From NCBI GenBank assembly GCA_945906455.1, contig CAMDRB010000004.1:1-41636 (forward strand): a stretch of DNA of 41,636 bases, written 5' to 3'. The translations under genes were made by a program, and so were the position numbers. The notes beneath the pieces are model-generated. The model was not told where the DNA came from. It ran no database searches and saw only the letters and a list, made by a program, of their open reading frames with translations. Of the stretch, positions 1 through 7,837 are shown piece after piece; the stretch's first letter is position 1; the number at the start of each line of letters is the position of its first letter. The DNA is from Caenispirillum bisanense. GTDB taxonomy: Bacteria; Pseudomonadota; Alphaproteobacteria; Rhodospirillales; Rhodospirillaceae.

Positions 1-302
1 TCAGTGCCGGCACCATCGACAACAGCTACATCGAATGTACGACTGGGTGCCCGACCTCGATCCCAGCCCGCCAGACCATCAACGATAATCGCATCGCCGG
101 CCGGTTCTGGATGGACGCCGCCATGTCCTACAAGTTCGTGATGGCGGAGGATGTTGAGGGCGAGGCGTTCCTCAACATCAGGAATCTCGGCAACATCGAT
201 CCGCCGCCGGTCTTCAACCAGTACGATCTGCAGATGACCAACCAGCAGCTCTACGACGCCCTGGGCCGTGTGTTCCGCGCAGGTATCCGCTTCAAGATGT
301 AG
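1..302 (+). CDS. TonB-dependent receptor, C-terminal end (5' part outside window)
   Basis: The reading frame is open from base 3 and ends at TAG 300-302, giving about 99 residues. They are the last strands of a TonB-dependent outer-membrane receptor: there is an FLNIRNL segment, a type common in the final barrel strands of these receptors, and the protein ends in Phe-Lys-Met, with aromatic and hydrophobic residues alternating as in the closing strand of a barrel. A paired CTTGC motif occurs near the left edge. The same motifs recur in the receptor remnant at 6884-7489, and by eye roughly half the residues are identical, so the two are paralogues rather than a recent copy. The substrate cannot be deduced from this fragment. 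A perfect hairpin terminator follows at 353-388, so this gene probably ends a transcription unit. Confidence 0.85.
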   Translation, partial: SAGTIDNSYIECTTGCPTSIPARQTINDNRIAGRFWMDAAMSYKFVMAEDVEGEAFLNIRNLGNIDPPPVFNQYDLQMTNQQLYDALGRVFRAGIRFKM

Positions 303-352
303 TCTAAGCGTTCGGAGGCGCAAAACGCCTTCCGGACATGCTATGTGTATCG

Positions 353-388
353 ACTGGCCGCTGGAGTTCGATCCAGCGGCCAGTTTTT
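353..388 (+). terminator. Rho-independent terminator after the left-edge receptor
   Basis: A perfect 13-bp stem (353-365 with 372-384) with a 6-nt loop (GTTCGA) is followed directly by a T run (384-388). It lies 50 bp after the receptor stop and before the GTG at 455, separating the two receptor genes transcriptionally. A weaker hairpin at about 310-335 (bulged, no T run) precedes it. Confidence 0.85.
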
Positions 389-454
389 AGATCGAACGGC
401 GGTACGGAATCTGCCATTGGTTTTATTGGCGATATCGCAACCAGGGGCTGATCC

Positions 455-2392
455 GTGCGCAATAAACCATGGATCGTAACCTGTACCGCGCTCCTTGCGT
501 CTGTCGCAATTCCTAGTGTCGCCAGTGCCCAGCGCGCCGACGAGAACGCGGTCACGACCGCCGAAGACGCCTTCGGCACCAGGGTTGGGAACGAGAGTTC
601 GGGACTCTACGATCCGCGCAACGCCCGGGGCTTCGATCCCCAGCAGGCGGGCAACATCCGCCTTGAGGGAATGTATTTCGATCAGCAGGCCACTTTTGGG
701 CCCCGACTGCAGCGTAGCTCGTCGATGCGGATCGGGCTCTCGGCGCAGTCCTATCCGTTTCCCGCGCCCACCGGCATTGCCGATATCTCCCTGATCCTTC
801 CCGGCGACAAGCGCGTCATCAGCGCCGTCGCCCAATACCAGACGCCAAGTGGATCGCGCTCCACGGCTATCGATATCAACACACCGCTCATCGACGGAAA
901 ACTGGGCTTGGCCGGCGGCATCAACTTCATGCCGGGCATCTCGGATTATCTCGGCAAAAACACCTTCTTTACCATCGCCGCGCTATTTAAGTGGATGCCC
1001 GTCGAGGGCGTCGAGATCATTCCACTGGCCTACTATAACCAGATCCTCGACAGTGAGGCGCAGCCGCTCATTCTCCCCGGCGGCGCTTACCTGCCGCCAC
1101 GCATCGACCGGTCGGTGTTCTTCGGCCAGGAGTGGGCGTCGCGGCGCTCCAACGACCGCAACTTTGGCGTTATCGCCCGGGGCGCGCTGTCGCCGACCTG
1201 GCGGCTGCAGATGGGGCTTTTCAAGTCCGACCAGGAGCGCTTGCAGACCTACTCCATCCTCTACCGCAATACCCAGCCTAACGGTAATGCCAACCTGGAC
1301 TTTCTGCGCTCTCCGCCGCATCGCTTTGCCTCGGCCTCGGGCGAGGTCAGGCTCTCGGGCGTCTTTACCGACGGTCAGTTCCGCCACACCGTGCATCTGG
1401 CTACCCGCGGGCGCGACACCGATCGCGTTTTCGGTGGCGTCAGCACCGTGAACGCTGGGCCGGCGGTCATTGGCGTCTATCGTCCGATCCCACGACCGGT
1501 ATTCAATTTTGGCCCGCGGGACGAGGATGTCGTGCGCCAGATTTCACCGGGCATCACCTACGTCGGCCAATGGGCGCGCGTGGGCGAATTCAGCATCGGT
1601 CTGCAAAAGAGTTTCTATCGCCGTAGCTTCGGCCGCCAGGGCCTGACGCCGACCAAGACCAGCAGCGAGCCCTGGCTCTACAACGGCACGCTCGCGGTTT
1701 ATCCCACGACCGATCTAGCTCTTTATGCCGGCTACACCCGCGGGCTCGAGGAATTTGGCGCTGCGCCGGACAATGCCGCCAACAGCGGCGCGCCCATGCC
1801 CGCCGGCCTGACCAGCCAGGTCGACGGCGGCATCCGCTATCGCCTCATGCCGGGCGTGAATTTTGTCGCCGGCGTATTCGAGGTCAAGAAGCCCTACTTC
1901 GACCGCGACCCGGCAAACATCTATACCAGCGTCGGCGACCTCAGCCATCGCGGCGTCGAGATGTCCTTGTCCGGTCAGGTCATGCCCGGCCTGACCGTCG
2001 TTGCCGGCGCGGTGTTCTTGAAGGCCCGCGTTACAGGCTCCAGCGTCGAACGGGGATTGATCGGCGAAGTGCCGCCGGGTGTGTCGCCGCGGATATTCCG
2101 CTTCAATGTCCAGTACGGCCCGTCCAGCTGGAATGGCCTATCGGTTGATGCGCAGGTCGATACCTCAAGCTCCCACAACGCCAACCGCGCGAATACTTAC
2201 CGCATCCCGTCGTCGGCGACCCTCGATCTGGGTGGACGGTATTCGTTCACGGCCATGGGAACCAAGGCCAACGTGCGCGTACAGATTCGCAACATCACCG
2301 ATGCCTATAACTGGACGGCCGATGGTGCATCCGGGCGCGTCGCGCCGACGCCGCCCCGCCGCTACAGCATCCGCCTCGGCGCCGATTTCTGA
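455..2392 (+). CDS. TonB-dependent receptor-like outer-membrane barrel
   Basis: This is a 645-residue protein starting with GTG, with a signal peptide (basic MRNK, hydrophobic stretch, likely cleavage after ASA near residue 25). Residues about 38-76 hold a plug-domain segment (DAFG.RVGNES.GLY, RGF.P..AGN.R..G.YFDQQ) of the kind found in proteobacterial TonB-dependent receptors. The rest is a beta-barrel rich in alternating aromatic residues, ending in a final Phe after LGADF. It is shorter than most such receptors (700-900 aa), I see no obvious TonB box, and the plug looks reduced. It may take up the substrate of the oxidative genes that follow. The stop is 12 bp before the next ATG, so it is probably the first gene of that operon. 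The substrate is unknown. Confidence 0.8.
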   Translation: MRNKPWIVTCTALLASVAIPSVASAQRADENAVTTAEDAFGTRVGNESSGLYDPRNARGFDPQQAGNIRLEGMYFDQQATFGPRLQRSSSMRIGLSAQSYPFPAPTGIADISLILPGDKRVISAVAQYQTPSGSRSTAIDINTPLIDGKLGLAGGINFMPGISDYLGKNTFFTIAALFKWMPVEGVEIIPLAYYNQILDSEAQPLILPGGAYLPPRIDRSVFFGQEWASRRSNDRNFGVIARGALSPTWRLQMGLFKSDQERLQTYSILYRNTQPNGNANLDFLRSPPHRFASASGEVRLSGVFTDGQFRHTVHLATRGRDTDRVFGGVSTVNAGPAVIGVYRPIPRPVFNFGPRDEDVVRQISPGITYVGQWARVGEFSIGLQKSFYRRSFGRQGLTPTKTSSEPWLYNGTLAVYPTTDLALYAGYTRGLEEFGAAPDNAANSGAPMPAGLTSQVDGGIRYRLMPGVNFVAGVFEVKKPYFDRDPANIYTSVGDLSHRGVEMSLSGQVMPGLTVVAGAVFLKARVTGSSVERGLIGEVPPGVSPRIFRFNVQYGPSSWNGLSVDAQVDTSSSHNANRANTYRIPSSATLDLGGRYSFTAMGTKANVRVQIRNITDAYNWTADGASGRVAPTPPRRYSIRLGADF

Positions 2393-2404
2393 TCCGGAAC
2401 GGGG

Positions 2405-3070
2405 ATGGAGCTGACCTTCGATCTCTACTGGTCCTTCCGCAGTCCCTATTCCTACGTCGTCCTGCCGCGGATCGTTGATCTTTGCGCGAACTATGGCGTG
2501 ACGGCCGAGATGCGGATCGTCCATCCGGCCGCCATCCGCAATCCCGCGTACTTTGCGCGCATGGACCCCATTGCGCGGCCGTACTTCATGCTCGATAGCG
2601 CCCGCGTTGCCGCGTTCCAAGGCCTCGGTTTTCACCGGCCAATACCCGATCCTATCGAACAAGATCCGGTGACGCTCACCATCGCTTCTGAACAGCCGCT
2701 CGCGCGGAGATTAGGGCGCCTCGGCATCGCCGCCGTCGAGCGCGGCCAAGGGTTGGCGTTCTGCAGCGAAGTCGCAACGCTTTTGTGGCACGGCAAGACC
2801 GCCGGCTGGGATAAGGGCAGCCACCTTGCTATGGCAGCCGCCCGCGCCGGTCTCGAACTTACCCAGCTTGAGGCCGCGATCACCGCCGACCCCGGGCACT
2901 ATGAAACGCAGTTGGCGGAAAACGACTCCGCGCTCCATGCTGCCGGGCATTGGGGGGTCCCGACCATGGTTTTCGAGGGCGAGCCGTTCTTCGGCCAGGA
3001 CCGTTTCGACGTGCTAGTCTGGCGGCTGAAGCAACGCGGACTCAAGCTGCGGGTCAGCTCTTCGGCGTAA
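2405..3070 (+). CDS. DsbA-family / 2-hydroxychromene-2-carboxylate isomerase-like protein
   Basis: This 221-residue cytoplasmic protein has no signal peptide. The N-terminus (FDLYWSFRSPYSY) is the thioredoxin-fold start of the kappa-class GST/HCCA isomerase family, where a Ser near residue 10-13 contacts glutathione in place of a Cys pair. The C-terminal GVPTMVFEGEPFFGQDR is the family's cis-Pro strand and DRFD-type ending. Known members isomerise ring-cleavage products in naphthalene-type pathways with glutathione, while others are FrnE-like DsbA relatives. It lies 12 bp downstream of the receptor gene and 14 bp before the next start, inside an oxidative catabolic operon, so a glutathione-dependent isomerase role is plausible, but the real substrate is unknown. 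Confidence 0.75.
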   Translation: MELTFDLYWSFRSPYSYVVLPRIVDLCANYGVTAEMRIVHPAAIRNPAYFARMDPIARPYFMLDSARVAAFQGLGFHRPIPDPIEQDPVTLTIASEQPLARRLGRLGIAAVERGQGLAFCSEVATLLWHGKTAGWDKGSHLAMAAARAGLELTQLEAAITADPGHYETQLAENDSALHAAGHWGVPTMVFEGEPFFGQDRFDVLVWRLKQRGLKLRVSSSA

Positions 3071-3084
3071 CGGCGAGGAACCCT

Positions 3085-4059
3085 ATGAGCTATGCAATCA
3101 TGCTGCGCGAGCCGGGCGGTCCGGACCAGCTCCGGTGGGAGAGGGTCGAGGTACCGCGTCCTGGGCGGAATGAAGTCCGCGTGCGTCATACCGCCATTGG
3201 CGTCAACTTCCATGACACCTATGTCCGCTCAGGCCTTTACAAGACGCTGCCCTTGCCGGGCATTCCCGGTTTGGAGGCGGTCGGTATTGTCGAAGAGGTG
3301 GGGCCCGGCGTAGGTGGTCTCGGCGTCGGCGATCGAATCGTCTATATCGATGTGGGCTATGGGGCTTACACCCAAGCGCGCATCCTTTCGGCGGCGTTGG
3401 CGCTTCCCATTCCATCGTCGATCAGCGACGAAGCCGGCGCGGCGATCACGCTCAAGGGCATGACCGCATGCATGCTCCTGCGCCATGTCCACAAAGTCGC
3501 CCCTGGGCAGACAATTCTCATCCATGCGGCCGCCGGAGCCATGGGCCAATTGCTGTGCTGTTGGGCCAAACATCTCGGGGCGATGGTCATCGCCACCGTC
3601 GGTAGTCCAGAGAAGGCCGCGGTGGCCCGCGCCTGCGGCGCTGATCACGTAATCCTCTATCGCGACGAGCCCTTTCCCGACCGCGTCCGCGAGATCACCA
3701 AGGGCAGGGGGGTTGATGTGGCCTATGACTCGGTGGGAAAGGATACCTTTCTCGGTTCGCTCGAATGCCTGGACTACCTGGGCCATCTTGTGAATTTCGG
3801 GCAGGCGTCGGGGCCGGTCGCGCCGCTCAATGTGCCCCTGCTCGCGGCGAAATCCATCACGCTTACGCGACCGCTGCTCTTCCATTACATTCGCGGTCGG
3901 GAGGCGCTGGAGCATATGGCGGGCGAAACATTCGATGCCGTGGCCGCCGGGGTCATCCGGCCGGAGATTGGTCTAAATCTGCCGCTCGCCAAGGCCGCCG
4001 AAGCTCACCGCGCGCTGGAAAGCCGGGCAACGACCGGTTCCGTGGTCTTGACGCCCTAA
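3085..4059 (+). CDS. NADPH:quinone oxidoreductase-like MDR family protein
   Basis: 324 residues. The ATG at 3085 was chosen because a good ribosome-binding site (GCGAGGA, 3073-3079) precedes it and the product then has the normal family length. The GroES-like domain shows the NFHDTYVRSGLY segment (41-52) typical of zinc-free quinone oxidoreductases. The Rossmann fold has HAAAGAMGQ (147-155), the usual NADPH-binding loop, with Met where GG-V/M-G is commoner. No structural or catalytic zinc Cys set is visible. It probably reduces a quinone or an activated double bond with NADPH. It sits third in the 455-6748 operon. The close paralogue group is broad and the substrate cannot be called. Confidence 0.85.
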   Translation: MSYAIMLREPGGPDQLRWERVEVPRPGRNEVRVRHTAIGVNFHDTYVRSGLYKTLPLPGIPGLEAVGIVEEVGPGVGGLGVGDRIVYIDVGYGAYTQARILSAALALPIPSSISDEAGAAITLKGMTACMLLRHVHKVAPGQTILIHAAAGAMGQLLCCWAKHLGAMVIATVGSPEKAAVARACGADHVILYRDEPFPDRVREITKGRGVDVAYDSVGKDTFLGSLECLDYLGHLVNFGQASGPVAPLNVPLLAAKSITLTRPLLFHYIRGREALEHMAGETFDAVAAGVIRPEIGLNLPLAKAAEAHRALESRATTGSVVLTP

Positions 4060-4163
4060 TTGCGAACCCCGCCCAGCCATCTATGATGGGCCCTCGTTGG
4101 GGCACGGCGGTCCACCCGCAACGCCCCTTGAGCGACGTTTCATTTCTGAAAGGATTCTCCGAG

Positions 4164-5504
4164 ATGGCGGCTGCACGGCAGATGACGCTGATTGCCTTCC
4201 TTCAGGCGCAGAATTGCTCGAACTTTCCGGCATCGTGGCGCCACCCCGACGCCGCCAGTGATTTCATGACCGCGGACTACTATCAGCGCATCGGGCGGAC
4301 GCTCGAAGGCGGAAAATTCCATCTGGCATTTTTCGACGATCGGCTAGCGATCCCCGACGTTTACGCCGATGATTATAAGGTAACGGTGAGGGAAGGCATC
4401 CGCGCCGTGAAGCTCGACCCGGTATTGTGCGCGAGCGCCCTCGGCCATGCCACCTCGAATCTCGGTATCGGCGTCACCTATTCGACGACCTACTACGAAC
4501 CGATACATGTGGCGCGCGTGTTCGCGACGCTCGACCATATGACCGGCGGCCGCGCGGCGTGGAACGTCGTAACGTCACTCAATAATTCCGAAGCCGCGAA
4601 TTTCGGCAACGACGTCGTGCTTGAGCATGACTTGCGTTACGACCGCGCCGAGGAGTTTCTTGAGATCGTGCGCGGACACTGGCGGAGCTGGGACGACGAC
4701 GCCCTGGTGATCGACAAAAAAAGCGGGCGGTTCGCCGACCCTGAGAAAGTGCGCCGGCTTGAGCATAAAGGGCAATGGTTCAAGTCGCGCGGACCCTTCA
4801 CTGTCCCGCGCACGCCGCAGGGCGAGCCGGTGCTCATCCAGGCGGGACAAAGCGGTCGCGGCCGCGCTTTCGCCGCGAAATGGGGCGATCTGGTATTTGT
4901 GATCTATCCCAACCTCAAGATCGGCCAAAAATCATATGCCGAATTCAAGGAGCATCTGCGCTCGACTGGTCGGGGGGCCGACGCTGTAAAGATCGCGCCC
5001 GCCGTCTATGCCGTCGTCGGCGAGACCCAGATGGAGGCAGAAGACAAGCGCGCCGCCATCGACAAGCTCGTGAAACCCATCGACGGTCTCGTGCTGTTGT
5101 CCGAAGTGCTCAATTTCGATTTTGCCAAGAAGGGCTATGACGAGCCGTTCACGACCGCGGAGATGGACGGCATTTCCGGGCTTCAGGCCTTCCGCGACCG
5201 GGTCGTCACGCTGAGCGGGCGGGCGAATCCTACCCCGCGCGACTTTGTCGAGTTCACCCGGCGCGGAACCCTGGACGAGTTTCCGGTGTTCATGGGCGCG
5301 CCCAAGAAGATCGCCGACGAGATGGAGCAGTGGTTCGGGACGGCCTGCGACGGTTTTGTGCTCGCGGCAACCCATGCCCCGGATGCTTATGCGGATTTCA
5401 TCCGTCTCGTCGTGCCCGAACTTCAGCGCCGCGGCTTGTTCCGCACCGAGTATCAGGGCAAGACACTGCGGGAAAATCTCGGCCTGGCCCGGCCAAGCTT
5501 TTAG
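4164..5504 (+). CDS. LLM-class flavin-dependent monooxygenase (NtaA/SnaA/DszA group)
   Basis: 446 residues, the usual length of the NtaA/SnaA/DszA/SoxA branch of bacterial-luciferase-like monooxygenases, which use FMNH2 supplied by a separate reductase. The ATG at 4164 follows GAAAGGA (4148-4154); an upstream extension of the frame overlaps the previous gene and is not used. Family signatures visible are H.AR.FATLDH.TGGR (115-130) and WNVVTS (133-138) followed by E..NFG, plus GEPVLIQAGQS.RGR.FAA downstream. Relatives cleave C-N or C-S bonds or oxidise aminopolycarboxylates and sulfones. Its neighbours, an MDR reductase and a CoA-transferase, suggest stepwise oxidation and CoA activation of an imported compound. 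No flavin reductase is seen nearby, so one must be supplied elsewhere. Confidence 0.88.
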   Translation: MAAARQMTLIAFLQAQNCSNFPASWRHPDAASDFMTADYYQRIGRTLEGGKFHLAFFDDRLAIPDVYADDYKVTVREGIRAVKLDPVLCASALGHATSNLGIGVTYSTTYYEPIHVARVFATLDHMTGGRAAWNVVTSLNNSEAANFGNDVVLEHDLRYDRAEEFLEIVRGHWRSWDDDALVIDKKSGRFADPEKVRRLEHKGQWFKSRGPFTVPRTPQGEPVLIQAGQSGRGRAFAAKWGDLVFVIYPNLKIGQKSYAEFKEHLRSTGRGADAVKIAPAVYAVVGETQMEAEDKRAAIDKLVKPIDGLVLLSEVLNFDFAKKGYDEPFTTAEMDGISGLQAFRDRVVTLSGRANPTPRDFVEFTRRGTLDEFPVFMGAPKKIADEMEQWFGTACDGFVLAATHAPDAYADFIRLVVPELQRRGLFRTEYQGKTLRENLGLARPSF

Positions 5505-5521
5505 AAAACACGGACGCAATC

Positions 5522-6748
5522 ATGACCGGGACCGCAAAATCAATCTTACCGCTCGAGGGAATGCGCGTGCTGGATCTCAGCCGCGCCCTTTCCGGCCCGT
5601 TTTGTGCCATGATTCTCGGCGACCTGGGCGCCGATGTGATCAAAATCGAACCGGCGCCGGACGGTGATTTGAGCCGCGCTTGGGGACCCTTTGATCGCGG
5701 CGAAAGCGTTTATTATCTTTCGACGAATCACAATAAACGCAGCGTCGCGGTGAATTTCCGTTCGGCCGAAGGCCTCGCCCTGCTGCGTGATCTGGCGTTG
5801 AAGTCCGACGTTATCGTCGAGAATTTTCGCCCCGGAACCATGGCCGAAATCGGCCTCGACCCCGCGGAGCTTCAGCGTCAAAAGCCGGGGCTGATCGTCG
5901 CCAGCCTCAATGGCTTCGGCAGCAGCGGTCCGCTTGCCGCGCGGCCGGGTTTCGATCAAATCGCGCAAGGATATTCGGGGTTTATGAGCGTGACCGGCGC
6001 CAAAGGCGGAAATCCTACGCGCGTCGGCGTTCCCATTGGCGATCTGACCGCCGGCATGTGGCTCGCGATTGGCGTGCTCTCGGCGCTCATTGGGCGGGAG
6101 AAGCACGGCCGCGGCCAAATTCTGGAAACGTCGTTGTTTTCGAGCCTGATCGGCCTCTTGGGCGTGCAGGGTCAACGTTATCTCAGCTTGGGCGAAGTCG
6201 CGAAGCCCAACGGCAACGATCATCCGGTCATTGCGCCTTACGGTGCGTTTGCTACCAAGGACGGAGATTTGAATATCGCGGCGGGGACCCAGAAAATGTG
6301 GCTGCAGCTCTGCGACGTTGTCGGCTTGCCCGAATTGAAGGCGGACCCGCGTTTCAGCGACAACGCCAATCGTGTGGCGGCGCGAGAAATCCTGCGCGGC
6401 CTTCTGGAGACGCGGCTGCTCACGCGCACGCGCGCCGAATGGATGGTGGATCTTGTCGCCGCCGAGATTCCGGCCGGTCCGATCAATAATATCGGCGATG
6501 TCTTCGCCGAACCGCAGACCGCCCATAACGGCCTGGTGGAGGAAATAGACCATCCGACATTGGGCGCGCTTAAGCAGATTACACTGCCGTTGAAGTTCGC
6601 CGGGCATAGCGAAGGCTGGGTAAGGCGCCCGCCGCCGCTGTTTAGCGACCACACCGCGGAAGTCCTCGCAGAATTCAACTATTCGGGGCAGGAGATCGAA
6701 AACCTGCTGCGTGCGGGCACGGTCGTTCAGCGCGACGCCACATCTTAA
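5522..6748 (+). CDS. Class III CoA-transferase (CaiB/BaiF family)
   Basis: 408 residues from the ATG at 5522, 17 bp after the monooxygenase stop. The N-terminal LEGMRVLDLSRALSGPFCAMILGDLGADVIKIE, VENFRPGTMAEIGL (99-112) and RPGFDQIAQGYSGFMSVTG (141-159) are textbook family III CoA-transferase blocks; Asp145 in the GFD motif aligns with the catalytic Asp that forms the acyl anhydride in formyl-CoA transferase. Such enzymes move CoA between acids, or from succinyl-CoA to an acid. As the last gene of the operon begun at 455, it likely activates a carboxylic acid made or imported by the other products. Donor and acceptor cannot be inferred. No terminator is seen between its stop and the receptor remnant. 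Confidence 0.9.
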   Translation: MTGTAKSILPLEGMRVLDLSRALSGPFCAMILGDLGADVIKIEPAPDGDLSRAWGPFDRGESVYYLSTNHNKRSVAVNFRSAEGLALLRDLALKSDVIVENFRPGTMAEIGLDPAELQRQKPGLIVASLNGFGSSGPLAARPGFDQIAQGYSGFMSVTGAKGGNPTRVGVPIGDLTAGMWLAIGVLSALIGREKHGRGQILETSLFSSLIGLLGVQGQRYLSLGEVAKPNGNDHPVIAPYGAFATKDGDLNIAAGTQKMWLQLCDVVGLPELKADPRFSDNANRVAAREILRGLLETRLLTRTRAEWMVDLVAAEIPAGPINNIGDVFAEPQTAHNGLVEEIDHPTLGALKQITLPLKFAGHSEGWVRRPPPLFSDHTAEVLAEFNYSGQEIENLLRAGTVVQRDATS

Positions 6749-6883
6749 TAGCAGCGCTTTTTTGCAGGCGGGGCGTGCCCGAGGCGCGGTTTTGATGACA
6801 GACTAAGCGACGTCTAGCGGACTTCGCGTAAACGCCTTGCTCGCCGTAAGTAGAGGGGGTTTTAAACCGAAAGATTCTGTTGA

Positions 6884-7489
6884 GGGCGGCACCAAGCGTG
6901 GCCGACGAATTTCGTCGCCAGCACCACGCGCGGTATCGACTTCGAAGCCAGCTACCGCTTCGGGCTCGAAGACTTGAACGAGAGCTGGGCGGGCAACGTC
7001 TCGCTGCACGGCACGGCGACCCGTTATCTCAAGAATTACACCGACGACGGCTACAATGAGCCGACCGATACCGTCGGTGAAAACGCCGGCGGCAATCCAT
7101 CGACCTGGCGTTACACCGCAACCCTCGCCTACGACCTTGATCCGATGAGAGTTTCGCTCACCGCCCGCGGGTTTAGCGCCGGCACCTATTCGAACGCCTA
7201 TATCGTGTGCACGACCGGTTGCCCGTTGTCGACCGCCGCCCACCGCACCATCGATTTTAACCATATCGACGGAGCGATGTATTGGGATGCGTCAACGTCC
7301 TACAAGTTTGCCATTGGTGAGGAAGCCGAGGGCGAGGCCTTCCTGAACATCAGGAACCTTCTCAATGCCGACCCGGCGCCGGTCGCGCGCTCGGCCACCG
7401 GTAACTCGTTCTTCGAGCCGCTGACGAACATCAGAAAGTTTGATGTGCTTGGCCGCGTGTTCCGGGCCGGCCTGCGCTTCAAGATGTAA
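6884..7489 (+). pseudogene. 5'-truncated remnant of a TonB-dependent receptor
   Basis: The frame opens just after an in-frame TGA at 6881-6883 and runs about 201 codons to TAA 7487-7489. From 6902 the translation is clear receptor barrel: NFVAS..RGIDFEASYRFGLEDLNESWAGNVS, the CTTGC motif, FLNIRNLLNADPAP, and the same Arg-Phe-Lys-Met end as the gene at 1-302. No signal peptide, plug domain or credible start lies upstream; the first ATG in frame is at 7146, and the TTG at 6974 lacks a good ribosome-binding site. A full receptor would need roughly 2 kb more on the 5' side, but that space is the CoA-transferase gene. It therefore looks like the scar of a deletion or replacement. Barrel codon usage remains normal, so the event may be fairly recent. 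Confidence 0.8.
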
Positions 7490-7513
7490 GGCGCTAAAGC
7501 TCGATGCTGAGCG

Positions 7514-7545
7514 AGAAGGGGGGCTTTTAGCCCCCCTTCTTTTTT
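7514..7545 (+). terminator. Rho-independent terminator after the receptor remnant
   Basis: A perfect 11-bp stem (7514-7524 with 7530-7540) with a 5-nt TTTTA loop is followed by five Ts. It lies 25 bp after the remnant stop. Its arms contain a run of six G/C pairs. It closes the transcription unit that begins upstream. Confidence 0.9.
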
Positions 7546-7837
7546 CCGCACGGGGGCCAGTTGGGCAACCCGACTGGTTACCCATTTGCCGTGGAACTGG
7601 CGGGAATCCGCTCTTTTCCCGGCGCGGGCGGCATCCCTTAACGGGGCGTAATCGCTAGGCATTTCTGGACGGATTGCCTTGGGAGGCGTAAACTTTTGAA
7701 AGGGAGAGGTGGGTCGCGGGCTCGAGGGGTCCGTTTACCGGAACGCGAAAATTTCCAAGGTGCGGACTATAGTCGCGCTGCCCAGTCGTTTATCCGAATC
7801 AGTTTCTTTGCCCAAACAGTGAACGGGAGAGAGTGAA
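7546..7837. other. Intergenic region before the DUF1552 pair
   Basis: With the terminator before it this is a gap of about 350 bp. A 9-bp hairpin with a CAA loop occurs at 7557-7577 (one G-T pair, no T run). A ribosome-binding stretch (GGGAGAGAG, 7825-7833) precedes the next ATG. I recognise no RNA gene, riboswitch or conserved small ORF here. Confidence 0.5.

Noticed and set aside
3765-4163. 5' extension of the NtaA/DszA-type monooxygenase frame
   Set aside because: It overlaps the preceding MDR gene by 295 bp and encodes low-complexity Arg/Gly; the start at 4164 has a ribosome-binding site and correct family length.
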